61,000 nt of DNA, taken from assembly GCA_012295275.1 (NCBI GenBank), contig CM022670.1:27872881-27933880 (forward strand). The letters are read 5' to 3'. Both the position numbers and the translations under genes were made by a program. The notes beneath the pieces were generated by a model, which did not search any database, had not been told where the DNA came from, and was given only the letters and a program-made list of their open reading frames with translations. Origin of the DNA: Chrysomallon squamiferum (taxonomy: Eukaryota > Mollusca > Gastropoda > Neomphalida > Peltospiridae). This document shows, piece after piece, positions 38,701 through 52,000 of this stretch. Numbering within the stretch: the stretch's first letter is position 1; every line of letters starts with the position of its first letter.

Positions 38701-40823
38701 TGAGTAGCAAATTTTGTTAGCATTATCTACCATCGACTTTTTAAAAGCCATTTTTCAGAGACAAAGTGCATCGCAGTCTCAGTTATCGGAAAGGAAACAA
38801 AAATGAGAAATAACTTGTAAGTGAATGAAGATCTGGACATTGCTGAATGACATTGTATGTACTTTAATAATAATAATAAAATTTCCTATATACATATACA
38901 TATATACATATATAAATATAAATATATTTATTTGTACTGTTGTATGTGCACACTGTCCCTCATGTATCTGTGTGTGTGTATTTAACTTTGTTTCACTCAC
39001 TGCACAGTGAAATCTTGAATTCTTAGGGGCCAAATTTTCATATCTTCATTGATGTGTTGGGCACATCTTTAACCTGTATATGCAGTTTGGAAACAAGACT
39101 GTTTAAAAAATGTACAAGAACACCATTTGAACTTTGATCATGAAATTAATTAAATGATGTATTTTTAAATATAGTTTTTTTTTTCTCCCAAATATCTGAT
39201 TTATTATCAGAATTAGAGGACCAGCATTTACCAAAATAAAATAACATAATATTTTTAAAAATAAATTTAGATAATCACACTTTCATAAATTGTCATTAAA
39301 AAAATATTAAATTAAAAAGGCAGCAAAATTCCATTCCTTTTTTTTTTTTTTTTTTTTCTTTTTTTTTTTTAGGAATATGATTGATAATTGTGTTAAAACT
39401 CCAGTTATTATCAATTTTCCAACCTGAAAGTTTCCCATCGCAAGTCACTTTAGAAACCAGAATTTTAAATCTGTAAGAATAGCCTTCCTGCATATATGAA
39501 TTAGAGAAACGTGCCCATTAAACACAATCATGAAAGTTTTGTTGTTTCTCCGTTTTTCTTTCAGTAATTTATGTGAGTACAGTACAACTTGAATGTTTTT
39601 GTCACCCAGCTTGAGTAAAAATGCTAATCTGTTATTTTAAAAAAAAAATTTAAAAAAAAACATTTGTTCAGTATTGTTAATCATGATTACTCCTCAAATT
39701 AAATGTAAAAATGTTTTTAGTATTTATTTTTTAACAGATTTTTGAAAATTCAAAAGCTGATCATGCTGTGTACAAAGTGAAACAAAATTTGATATTTTAG
39801 AATTGTTTATTCTAAAGTAAATATGTTCTGAGTTCCTGATCGCATTTTTTACTTGTATTTCATGATAAAAATGGGGTGGAGTTGATCTAGACAGTTTTGT
39901 CAGGGAGGAGTGGTTTGGGGTTTTGTGCAGGTTTTTTTTAGATAATCATATTTAGTATTTAGAAGTATTTTCTCTGTGTTGAATGCTGTACATTAAATAC
40001 ATTTTTATGATGTCATAGGATCTATCTTTTTTTAAGTTATTTTATTTTTATTATTATTATTATTCTTAGTATTATTATTAATATTATTAATTTTTATTAT
40101 TATTATTATTATTTTTTTAAATACGGCTCCAAAGTATATTTTCTATTGTAGTACATTTTTTCCACCACCATTTAAGATTGCACATTTTTTTTATTTCATT
40201 TTTTATCGAGGATTTTAGATACCTTTTTGGGTTTTTGATGCTTATCTTTACTCATTCTTCACACAGTATTGAATATTTTTGATCATTTTCTATGTTTATA
40301 AAATAAGTATTTGATATCATCTTAACCAGGACTTAATCATTTGATGTGTGGATGAAACAAACTGATTTAGTGTCATTTTTGTTAACACAAAAACCAAACA
40401 ATGAAACGGTATCAAAAAGCACTTGTTTAAGCCAAACAAAGTCTGAATCAAAACTTTTACATGTAAATTATCACCAATTTGTAGCTATCAATTTTAACTT
40501 TTCTTTTCTCCACACCTAGCTTCAAATGTATCTTCCAAAAAAAAATATAAATAAATAAACTGTTATTAAAAACATTTGTTAAATAGTTATAACCTAGATT
40601 ATAAATATGAAGTTTGATGTTGTAAAAGCATGTAAGAAACCTTAATCAATCTGCTGTAGATAGAGCTTATCCAGTGGTTAGACATACAGCCTTGTAAAAT
40701 TGCATCTATTCGCTTCTATTACACTGTCAGTGTGTTGTCACAATGCATGCATCTCAACTTGTATTTTGTATGTCATGAAATCACTGATAATTCTGTCAAC
40801 ATGTAAGTCAGTACGTGAATAAA
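35735..40823 (+). other. Lar: Probable long 3' UTR of Lar
   Basis: After the stop codon there is no further recognisable exon up to the minus-strand PARPBP gene. Several weaker AATAAA-like sites exist; the last good signal before PARPBP is at 40818. A UTR near 5 kb is inferred and shorter forms are likely. Diverged copies of a block containing TTAACTGACT and GAAAGTCTGTCA occur between about 37380 and 37710. Confidence 0.45.
40818..40823 (+). terminator. Distal poly(A) signal candidate of Lar
   Basis: AATAAA is followed within about 25-40 bases by a GT/T-rich stretch (TTGTGTGCTCTTTTTTGTTG), the usual arrangement of a cleavage site. It lies about 1.1 kb from the PARPBP stop codon on the other strand. 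Confidence 0.5.
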
Positions 40824-41917
40824 GTAATGCTCAAAATATTGTGTGCTCTTTTTTGTTGTTGTTGTTATTAGACATTTATTACTATTACTTCAGCAATCAT
40901 GAGGATTCAGTATTTCTTAATCGACAGGTACTGAAGTGTACCTTTTCATAGAATGTACAAATTTGAAAAGTGCATTGTATTCAAATTTCAAAGTTAACAT
41001 TTTATTTAAGTTTTTACCCATAATTTATATTTTCCAGTAAAAATTAACTTCATCTTACCTGAATCACGCTACCAGTGAATTCTCATTACTTACAGATAAC
41101 TCAATGCCACATTATTTTAAGTTAGTTTATTAAAACATTAAATGTGCACTTAATACATTTTTTAATAAGTTACAGTGCCAAGTATAATTAATGAAAATTT
41201 TGATTTTCTTATAATAATGTTATTTTTAATCAGTCAAAATGAATACAGTGTAGTTTTTAAAATCAGTTTTAATTCATTTAACAGTAAACAGTAAAAAGAA
41301 ACAAACGTATTAAAAATTGTTTTATCATTTGGACAAGTTATCTCTCCTGCCAGTTGAAGTGTTTGTAAAACAAACAAAAAAAGCCACTTCATGAAACATA
41401 ATATTACTGATATAAACAAGAATGTCAAACTTGCAAAAACAAATACAAATCTGTGTTTAGTTGAAACCAGCAGCATTGGGATATTTCTGATAAATATTGC
41501 AGATGATAAAAATCATAATGATATGATTTTTATTGTGATGATTTCATTACAAAGAAAAATACTTCAGTCCTCAGAAAAGAATGAAAATGTTTTTAAACAT
41601 TTGTTCATTTATATTTACATTAACATTTACTACAAACTAATAAAGGATTGAAATTCATTTACCACAACTACCAAATTTTAATGAAATAAATAATTAAGAA
41701 TCATCTGAATAATATATTCTATTACTACAAATTATTCAAGCTTATTTAAAATACACCCATAAAAACATTTAAAAGTATTAAATAAATACTAACAGATTTG
41801 TATCATTTTCATGACACCACTGAGATACATGGTTTTTAAAAATAAATAATAAATAAATTTCATGTAAGTAATGAAATGAAAACAAATCTTTTTAATGAAA
41901 ATTTAAAAGAAATCCAA
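40824..41917. other. Region between the converging Lar and PARPBP genes
   Basis: No coding features. It should contain the PARPBP 3' UTR. Minus-strand AATAAA hexamers occur, for example at 41126-41131, but none stands out. Confidence 0.5.
41126..41131 (-). terminator. Possible poly(A) signal of PARPBP
   Basis: AATAAA on the minus strand about 790 bases after the PARPBP stop codon. Other hexamers are nearby, so the choice is a guess. Confidence 0.25.
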
Positions 41918-44900
41918 TCATAATCGGAAAAAACTTGTAATTTGTTTCTGTCCTGCAACTTGAGGAAGCAGTCTACGGCGACAACTTTTCGCTGGAGCTT
42001 TCTTTTTTGTAATCTGGGGTTTCTTGCCCCCTTCTCTCACTGAAGGTGAACGAGCACTAAGTCGAGCTTTTTTGTTTGGATTTTCCGAATCATTTGGTTT
42101 TGGAAAAACATTTTCTTTATCTTTAGAAGCACTGCTTTGTTTGTTAAATCTGCTGAAATGTTCCTGGGTATCAGCCGATGTAGACACCAACGTTTTACTG
42201 AAAAAGTAAAGTGCTTGTGTTAATTAGGTTTAAAATGTAATAATAAAATAAATTTAAATCATATATGAAGGCAAGTATTTTTACATTCAAGTTTATTATA
42301 AGTATTATTATTGTTATTGTTATTGTTATTGTTATTGTTATTATTATTTATTCATTCATTTTTTGGCATGAACGAGATATTTAGAAGTTTTAGCATAATA
42401 ATAATAAATTTAACATACTGAAGTGGGTATCATCATCTAATAGCTAAAAATATGAACTACAGTAAAATTAGACAATACCTAACATACTGTACTAATGAAA
42501 ACAGTATTCAATACAGTACACATTCCGTCATAACCAGGTGTATTATGAAAATACAGAGGATACAGAGATAATAAAACCATGGCTATTACACCAGTCATTA
42601 GGCTAAAGGTATTCAAGAGATAAACAATTTAAACAATTACAGTTACAGAAACATCTAACCTTGGCAGAACAGGGATAGAACCAACGTCTTTTTGTCTCAC
42701 TTTCTCTCCACAGGGAAGAACAGTTTCCTGGCTGGCTTGTCTCTGAGAAATGTTCAGTATATTGTCATTCAGTGTGTTATTATAAATTTTAAGTGCAGGA
42801 CAATTCACAAAGAAGTTTGAATTCATTAACATTTATTTACTTTTTTCATAAACCCACATTTTCTTAAGTGTTTTCTCTAAAGTTAATGGATTGCTCAGAA
42901 AATTCACCATTATGTGATTTGGGCTGAAACAGCCAAATGTTGAGAAAGTAATTTATAAAGATATGGTTTCTGCTTTGCGCTCAAAGGGAAGATGGAAATA
43001 AAAGTTCCTTGCTGCTAAATGATCAGAGATTCACATAGAAAGGCAGCATGTTTTACTTTCTCATGTCATAAATAAACAAAAACATAGAAACAGATTTGTT
43101 AAAATGTATCAGTGTGTAATTAGACAAATGTTCATTTGTTCCTTCATTATTACTGTGTGGTTTTTTATCAGTTAATACATTTGAAAAACAAAAATTTGAA
43201 AATTTGATCGTTACCTTTAAATTATTTCTGTTTGTCAGTCTTTTTTGTTTGGTAACTTTTACTGGAGATTCATTTGTTATCACTGGAGACCTTCAAATAG
43301 AAAATAAATAATACTTATAAAACATGTATTATTCCTTTAAATTAGTTATTCAGAAATTTGTCTCTTTGACAAATAAGTAATGTAAATGAAAATGTATTTA
43401 TGTACAAACATAAACAATGGAAGCAACCATAAAATTTCAATATGACCTGGAAATCTTTGAAATTAAAAATATTCACAACAGAAAGTTTATAGTATGATTA
43501 ACTGCTTAATATTCTAAACTTTATAAGTTAAGAGCATTAAGAGAATAATTTCTTTCATACATAAGATTAATAACAATATTAATAATAATTATAAATTTAC
43601 AAAATGCATTATTTTATCCTTCTACCTGAACTGTGAAAGGAGACTAGGAATTCGTGTTGGTGTGTTTGGATTAAGTGCAATACTTTCTAAGAGAAAATCA
43701 TCAGAGTTATCGTCTCCTGACATAGTTGCTGTCCAGTCTAGAAGCTGTTGAAAAATTCTCAAAGATCTTCTGCATGTAAGAGATCCACCCTCACTGGCAG
43801 GCTGAAAGTAAATATTTAATTTTAAAAATCCCAAAACAACAATTAAACAGTTTTCAAATATATTTCCTTTTCACTTTCTATTAAATTTTATTCACATTTT
43901 TGGGTTTATTATATTTTCCTTTGTAACAAAGATCACAGATTTCCAGAAAAATATCCATGACCAAAACAAGTTTATTAGTAAATTATTTAGATATGTGCAT
44001 TCCAGTAACTTTCAAAATACTTCATACAATACAACAGAACAAAAAAAATTAAATTAAAACAATAACCAACTATCAGATTGGATTGAAAATACCTTATCAG
44101 GACTTGAAGCAGCTTTTCTTTCATTATCTTCAATAATAGTCATCATTTTTTTGTTAACTGCATCAGAAACGAGATCTAGATCTTCCTTCTTGAACCTGCA
44201 CACACTGCAGTGACTCAAATTATTTCTGATAACACTGACCACTTTAAGACAAGCAGAACTAAATAAAATAAGAAAATCAAATAAAATTTAATGATAATTA
44301 AAGTGATATATTAAACTGACATAAAACATTGTAATACATTTATTGAGAAAATAAACTGAAATAAATATAAAGGGAAATATAGTTACACATTTAAATTGAT
44401 AAAAAGAAAAAAATCATTCATACAAATTATTCTGTAAATTTTCTCAAATTATTAATTAATACATGCAGAAAGCTAAATAAACATAAGTTCTAGAAATCAA
44501 ATACAAAATAAAATACTGAATAATGATAGATTTGGTAATTAAAATTGTAAATGATTTCTTAACAGTAGCCCCTCAATAAACACAAAATCCACTTACAATC
44601 GAAATAAAAAATCCATAGAATTTTTGGATTTTGAAATGTTTTTTTTAATAGATTTATAAACAACAGCGTTTATTCTTAATAATCTGTTTACCTTAGATCT
44701 GGATCTTCTTCCACGATGTTCTGCAGTTTCTGCACCAAGCCCATCAGCAGACCAAATCCTTTGACATGAGGAGCAAGAGGATCAGTTTTGTCTGGAGCAT
44801 AACCTTTACCACCCAGACGTAACCGCATCACAAACGATGTCAGTGTCTGCAACAGAATTTAAATATAAACACTTTCACACACAGACAATATAGTAGTTTT

Positions 44901-47449
44901 AGAAAATAATTTTAACAGTAATGACAGTGACAATAACAATAACAACAACAATAATTACAAAATTAATAATAATATTAACTTTGAATTATAAAATAATTAC
45001 TAGTTTAATTTTTATCAAATATCTGTTTAATTTATATATCAACATCTTTTTATTTTCCACATCTTGTTTAAAATATTTAAAAAAAAAAAAAAAAATTTGT
45101 CTGTTATGGAATTAAATGATTATTTTTATCTTACTTTAAAAATAATTACAGACAGTAATACTGTAAAAAATATTTTACAACATTAAATTTTGGTGATACA
45201 GCATTAATAATAACAAACATTTAGTTAAGATATAAACACTAAACCTGGTACATGGGCAGATTTTTCTTCTTAGCTTCTCTTTTAACAGCTGTGAAAGCCA
45301 AGTGGTCAAGATCACGATTTGGAACGTTGAAAATCAGCGACAGAGCCAACTCACTCCGAGTGTTCACCAGAAGATGAATGTATGAAAGAATGGTTTTGTT
45401 GATAAAACTCTGCAAAACAAAACAAATAATAATAATAATATATATATACACACACACACATATACACATATATTGCTAAATTATATTCAGTATATTGTTA
45501 AATCAAAATCAAAATCGTAAACAATAATTCTCTATGAATAGTTCCAAGGAATTCATAAATTTGTTTTATAACAATACATTATGTCAACAATATACTTTGT
45601 GATTTTTCTTTCTAACTGTGTAATTAATTATTCTGAAGATGTAAACAAAATAATTTGAGATAATCTAAAATGTTAATATTTTAAAAGTTACCTGTGCAGT
45701 AGTATAGTCATTTTCACTTCTGTCTTGTGTTTCTTCATCCTCTTGGGACATGTTGCTTCCATCTTGTAAACTAAGTGACAAATCAGTAGCTTTCCCTTCT
45801 GGACACAGAAGCTGAAACATCTTTTTCTGTGGTTGGAATTTAGAATAAATAAAAAAGTGGAAAGAATAATTTTCATAAAAATAGTGCATAAGTATGATAA
45901 CAGAATTAATTTCAAGTGCACACACACACACATTTTGCTGCTTATTTTACATTCAAACCTCAGTTTGCATAATTAAAATATAATAAATTCTTTCTTATTT
46001 GAATAGTTTTCAGTTTTCAGTTTTTTAAAGTAAAACAACACACCACAGTGTTATTACAGTCTGCACATACCTCCAGACATGTCAAAGGGTTACCAAAGCA
46101 GCAGATAATGGTGGCTGCCAAATCTTTCTGCAAGTCAGATTCCTTTTCAAGTTCCTTACTAACAGCTTGGTAAATATCAGTTAGATCTACATGGTTACTG
46201 GACTTGAGGAATGTCTGATAAAATTCCAAGACAACACTGACTTCTGATTCACATTCTGTGGGAGATAATTTCTCTTCTTGTATTTTCTGAAGCATTTCAA
46301 TCACCTCTTCATTTTTTGCTTCATAAGCACCACCATTCTGGAAATTTAGAAAATCACTATTTAAATGTATGATGTAGAAGAAAACATTAATTATCACATA
46401 ATGTTTTACTGTGAATTATTTTTAGCCAAAACAAATATAATTAAGAGGTATGTGTGAAAAGCTGCTAGTCTCATAACCAAGGAAATAACATTTTAAACTG
46501 TGAGGAAGGGATCTTGGGTTGTCCAGGCAGACTGCTGTTTTAGAAAAGCCGGTTAACATGAATTTGATACTAGGAGCTAAAACACACCGGACAAAGTTTT
46601 ACATTTATTTCTACAAATATTCATTATTTATATCTTTTGTGACTGATTAGACTTGACCATCACATTATTTAATTTTTCTAATGAAATGAGGCTTTTCATT
46701 TTAATTTAATTCAATTACTTAAAATATTCAGGTAAAAAAAAAAAGAATAATAATATTATTTATCAAGTATCCCATGTTAAGTGTATATTCAGAAACTATT
46801 TAAATACCAGTTTGTTTCTCTCTGCTACTGCAAGCTGTACAATGTGAGCTGTGTCTGACTGAGATAAAACAGTGAATCGAGGATTAGACGTCAGTCTGTA
46901 CTCACGACACAGTGTAACAAACCACTCGCTGATGCATGGTATGTGGCACTGTGCATCTTTTACACTGCTGGCTGGAGTCAAAAACTGCAGTGTTTGAGGT
47001 TTAACAGCATCTGTGAAATGGAAATTTGTATTAACTCTAGTAATGTTTCTAATAAAGATTCATGGGAGTAAACAAATACATATAGTATATTTCCCTAAAA
47101 AGAAGTTTCTCTAGTTCCAATGAGGGCCTCTTTGCTTGGGTTACAATTATGACAGTAGTTTTTTCTCTGCGTGTAGGTGCCTATACTACATTATGAGTGC
47201 AGAAAAATTTAATATATATATATAAATTTAAATCAGTCAATAGAAAATGAATTTACAGTTGTACTGATTAAAAACATATTACTGCTGTTGTTATGATTAT
47301 TACTTTTTCTGCATCATTAAAAAATACATTTTATAATGTGCATGTAAACTATTCATACCTTTTTCTATTGTATTTCTTGCAGAATTTAAAACAGTCTGAA
47401 TGTCTGTGACTGTATGAAGTGGTTCTGAAACATATACTACAGAAGCCAT
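41918..47449 (-). CDS. PARPBP: PARP1-binding protein / PCNA-interacting partner PARI
   Basis: Eleven coding exons, in order of transcription: 47449-47359, 47010-46808, 46337-46071, 45826-45692, 45409-45245, 44846-44692, 44258-44093, 43801-43626, 43290-43215, 42742-42660, 42197-41918. All phases agree and give 598 residues (human protein about 579). Blocks recognised from human PARI: VLEFYQTFLKSSNHVDLTDI, ILSYIHLLVNTRSELALSLI followed by FNVPNRDLDHLAFTAVKREA, LRLGGKGYAPDKTDPLAPHV, and ALNPNTPTRIPSLLSQFRSP. The C-terminus has basic nuclear-localisation-like stretches and a PCNA-binding box. The family has a UvrD-like helicase fold without known helicase activity; human PARI is a nuclear protein that binds PCNA and RAD51 and restrains homologous recombination at forks. 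The ATG at 47449 is the first after a clear 5' UTR acceptor. Confidence 0.92.
41921..41950 (-). other. PARPBP: PCNA-interacting (PIP) box at the PARPBP C-terminus
   Basis: The last ten residues, QKQITSFFRL, fit the PIP consensus Q-x-x-(I/L/M)-x-x-F-F, with Gln, Ile and both Phe in place. Human PARI ends in a similar TQFFRL. The position at the extreme C-terminus supports both the gene identity and the chosen stop. Confidence 0.92.
42305..42352. repeat. (TTGTTA)n / (TTA)n microsatellite in PARPBP intron
   Basis: About six TTGTTA-type units pass into TTA triplets. Confidence 0.85.
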
Positions 47450-47630
47450 ATTTTAGTTCAGAACTGGAACTGAAAAAAAAAAATCATAAGTTTTCATAAA
47501 TAAAAAAAATAATAAAATTTTAAAATCTTTGATAATTAGACCTGTATTACACATTGTTCTATGATATACTACTACTACTACTGCTACTACTAATAATAAT
47601 CATCATCATCATCTATATAATAATATATAT

Positions 47631-47662
<32 letters not shown>

Positions 47663-48060
47663 GGCACTGTGATTGTTAACAAGGAAAAATTAACACTTAT
47701 TCAAATCTAATTCCATTATGGAAAATTAATATTCAGTTTGGTAAACTGTATCTGAATGTAAAAATGACAGACATAACAAAGACACTACAGCGATTGCTGT
47801 ATTTGCAGTAAACGCTCGAGATTCTGTTTAAACTGTAATGTAATACGCAGTGTACGTCAATAATGGAACATAATTAATTTAACAGACCTATTTAGTTGAA
47901 CATTTCCATCGTAACTGTGTATTCAAACAAATGTTATAATAGAAAGAGGATAACTTACTGAAAATAAATTATAATAATTTTAATTGTAATTGACTACCAA
48001 GGTTTGTATTTGCCCCGGTATCACGTTATTTATTGTATTAACCAATCGTTTGTCGATTCT
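47447..48060 (-). promoter_or_regulatory. PARPBP 5' UTR with intron, and promoter side
   Basis: Upstream of the ATG the minus strand has a T-rich acceptor at 47470-47471, so a non-coding first exon is likely. A strong donor GTAAGT (minus strand, 47958-47953) would end that exon at 47959. A less AT-rich patch (GATACCGGGGCAAATAC, minus strand) near 48005-48030 could mark the start region. This is inferred from splice signals only. Confidence 0.35.
47560..47665. repeat. (CTA)n, (CAT)n and (AAAT)n microsatellites
   Basis: Three neighbouring simple repeats within the 5' UTR intron of PARPBP. Confidence 0.85.
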
Positions 48061-49052
48061 AAGAAATTTGTATAAAATGGGAAATTGTTGCGGAGTAAGA
48101 TTAAGATGAAAAACTCAAATTAAACATTAATCTGAGATAAATTATATCGATAATACAGTTGCACATTTTAAATAATTTAAAGTTCTTACTTACTGTTCCC
48201 AATTTTTGTTTGCTTTATTTCAATTAATGTTTCAGCCAGATTTTTAATTACCAAAAATTAAATACTTAAAATAGGTTAAGGTTGGCTAGATTTTTATCTT
48301 TAAACAACGCTTGACCTACATTTGTAAGTAGCAATATATCGTTATTTAATTGAATTTCATCTTAATTTATTATTGACAAAAGCTGACAAATTTATTAATT
48401 ACTGTTTTATAATGCAATAAGCATATTCTGTACTTGGTCTGCTCTGAAAATGGTTTACATTCATCTTTTCACCTTCGTTGGTATTAGGCCGGTGTTTCAG
48501 TATAAGTAATACGTTAAAGATTTCAACTAAAATATATATGACATGTAATAACTAAAATTTATCTAAACGTGTTACATTTGTAAATCGTAAGTGAAGTGAC
48601 TAGTAAGGAGGGAATGTAATTGATCAGGATATAAAGTATTAGCTAAAACATAAAAATGAAATGAAATAAATACATACAAAAAAAAAAAAAAAATGATATA
48701 TAAAATGATAAAATAATAATAATAATAATAACAAATAAGTAAATAAATAAATAAATAATAGAAACCCACCAAAAAAATAAATAAATAAATAAATAAATAA
48801 ATTAAAATAAAGAAATAAAAAAAATGTAGAAGAAGAAAAGAAAAATATAAATAAATAAATAAGACAAGTAAAATAATATAAAATAAATAACTAAATATAT
48901 CTATTAAAATATGACTAAGCAAAATATTTTTACTTAAATTCAGATTAAAAACCATTATAGGAACTTTAATCTTTTCTCTTTTTTTTTTTTTTTTTTTTTT
49001 ATAATTTTATTGGACTTTTAACTTTTTTTTTACTTTCTTTATTTACTTTCAG
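48061..49052. promoter_or_regulatory. Divergent intergenic region, PTER promoter side
   Basis: PARPBP (minus) and PTER (plus) start back to back about 1.6 kb apart. A good plus-strand donor GTAAGTGAAG at 48587 could end a non-coding first PTER exon, since the coding exon at 49053 begins with an acceptor (TTTACTTTCAG). The rest is A-rich with (AAAT)n at 48718-48870 and a poly(T) near 48979-49000. No core promoter element was recognised. Confidence 0.35.
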
Positions 49053-49070
49053 ACTTGAAAAAGAAACATT

Positions 49071-52000
49071 ATGTCAACTGAAAGATGTGGGTTGGTTCAA
49101 ACAGGTAAATTTTATTAAAAATAATAGTAATAATAAAAAAATAAAAATGTAAAATAATAATAATAATAAATAAATAAATAAAATAATAAAATTTTATCTG
49201 CCTGCAGTGTCTATAAATTGTGTATATTTACCTTTTTCAACTTCTGTTTCTAGGAAACTAAAAATTCTTAAAAATATTAGTATTTTGATTTAGTTTATTA
49301 TTGTTACTGTTATTACTTGGTATGTTCCCAAAACTGGCAGTCTCCAGATTAGGTAAGCAGTGAGGTGTTCTAATCTGCTTCCCAGAAATGTGAAAACTGG
49401 CGTGAGCAATTAAGGCCAATTTAGATGCACGGGGATAACGAGATGTGTGAAGAACAGATGGGACGATTAACAAGATTAACCTTAATGAGCAGTGAAGAGC
49501 AGAGGTGAGCCAGAATAGAGACTGCAAGAAAATTAATGTTTGGAGACATTAAATTAATGTTGAATCTCAGTAAAATTTGGAGACAGGAAATACTACCAAT
49601 TTAGACGTGTGGGGTTAACAAGAACAATTAAGAGATGTATGAAGAGGATAGCCAGAGTAGAAATTAATGTTATAATGTAAAATTTGAAGACAGGAAATAC
49701 TACCTTTATAAATACTGTACAGTCATGATGTTTGTTATATTTGATCATGGCTGCGAAGGGAGAAATTTTGGACAGCAGAAAACCAGGTCCGGACCTCATA
49801 CTTGATGGATAGTAACAAGAATGGTATGGTATCATGGAGATGTTTGTATTTGAGCTGCCTTGCCACCATGACTACTACACCGGATGGGACTGTGGTGAGG
49901 AGAAGTAAAGACCACACCCATTCCACGGATGAGAGCAGAGTTGCTGTCCACCTACTGACCAACACCATACAGAAGGTGAACTTGCTTAAGGTGAAAGCTA
50001 CTGGGATGAACTTGCCATTTGAACCTAAAACTGTGATCGTGGATTTTGAAATCGCAATGCACAATCTGATTCGTGATTTGATGCCATCTGCACATCTGAA
50101 GGGATGCCTATTCCACTTCCACTTTCGGAATCTCTCCCCTGCTTACAGTGAGAAAGGACACAAGTGGTTCCATATGTTTGTTGGACTAGTGTTTCTTCCT
50201 CATGTTGTTGCTGGATACGACTTTGAAGTGACCCACACACTGGATCTGCCAGCTTGCTTTCAGTTCAACGAGTACTTTCATGAGATGCGGATTAGTGGCA
50301 ACTTTTCTCTGACCATTTGGAACCACTTCAAGAGCGACACCCCTAGGATGAACAACAACTGTGAACGTTACAACAGCAGATTGGCCAAGAGAGCAGTGAA
50401 ATTATACCTGAACATATATGAGCTGATTCTCCTGTTCAAGTCAGAGAACACCAACAAGGAAGCCCATCTGCTGCAGCTGGAAGGTGGACAGAAATCACGG
50501 AAGTCCTGCCGCACTGAAGAAGACAAGAACAAGCTCTTCCAGCTGGGATTGGAGTACGTCACGTGTACCCGGGACATGGCTTCCTACTTGTCAGCTTGTG
50601 GTGGAGTGCTTTCTGGGACTTTTCTTGTGTAGAGTGTGACTGAATGTCCTACAAATTGTGGACAAAAGTACATCAGTAAAGGTGATGGGCCATCAATTAA
50701 GGTGACTGAACACCAATTAGTAAGAATGAGCAGTAAACTGCCAGAAATGGAACAACTGGCGTGTCCAATTAAGATGTGTTATAATCTCACTGCCAGATTT
50801 GGGAATGCCTTATTACTTATTTGCAGTGTATTTTTCTTTTTTTTAATTTAAATAAATAAAAAAATAAAATTCAAAGCAATTTTAACCAAATACAGACTAG
50901 AGGGACGTGTGATGGATTATGAAGTAGAAAATATAGGGCACTGGCTGGAATTGAAAATAATAATTAATATTTACTCAGAATTTGGTTCAGATTTTTTTCA
51001 AGTGTTTTTATGTTCCAAATGAAATAAGAAGACCAATGAAATATATATCTAACAATACACTTATATAGACCAATGAAACACATATCTAACAATACATTTT
51101 TAATCTGTACAATAACAGAAGCATACACATATAAGACATAAAAAAAAAAATTATTGAACCAATTTTTATTATTAAGATTTCTACATACTAATAAATTTAT
51201 AATTAGTATTTTTTAAATTTAATTTTATTTTTGGTATATTTATTTAAAATGTTGAAATGTTATTTATTGTTTAGTGACTGGACTGATAAGACCAGATCAG
51301 CTAGGAATGACTCTGCCACATGAACACTTATGGCTAAACTCCTCAGGATTTTTTCAGGACCCAAAACCACAGTACAAACAGAAAGCTGATGAGGCCATTC
51401 ATCTGGACAATTATGGCTGGATCATGCACAATCCGTAAGTTAAAAAATCTTCAGAGCTTTTTGTTTTCTAAATATTTAATTACTGAAAAATTCTTTCTGT
51501 TTTGGAATTTGATCTTTATTACTTTTGCTAATAAATTGTTTTTAAGTTCAATATGTGTTTCTGAATTTGAAGTTTGTTACTTAATTAGTGATTTACAAGC
51601 TCTGTATCTGAGAAAGTTAAACATTTATTTATTTATTTATTTTATTTTATTTTCATTTATCTTATTTTATTATTACTTTTTTCCCTCACAAATTTTTACA
51701 TAATGTATGGGTATAATTAATATAGCAAAAAAACCATATACCATCTGTTTAGGAACTGATAACAACCCTAATTATGGAAAATTAACACTTACATAATTAG
51801 TGAATAAATAAATAAATAACTAAAAGTATTAAATGAAAAGAAAAGAAATCATATAGAAAAATAAAGACAACTACTATCAGAAAATTCACAAAACATAATA
51901 AGCAACACAATTCCTAGAGAATTTTAAAAAACAACAACACTAATAATAAAATAATTTAATGTATCACACCAAGGCAAACATGTCAGGATACATTATTTAC

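Noticed and set aside
48572-48955. Minus-strand open frame of 127 codons
   Set aside because: Translation of (AAAT)n and A-rich simple sequence.
49258-50064. Minus-strand open frames antisense to the MULE remnant
   Set aside because: Shadows of the plus-strand FLYWCH-MULE sequence, which explains the open frames.
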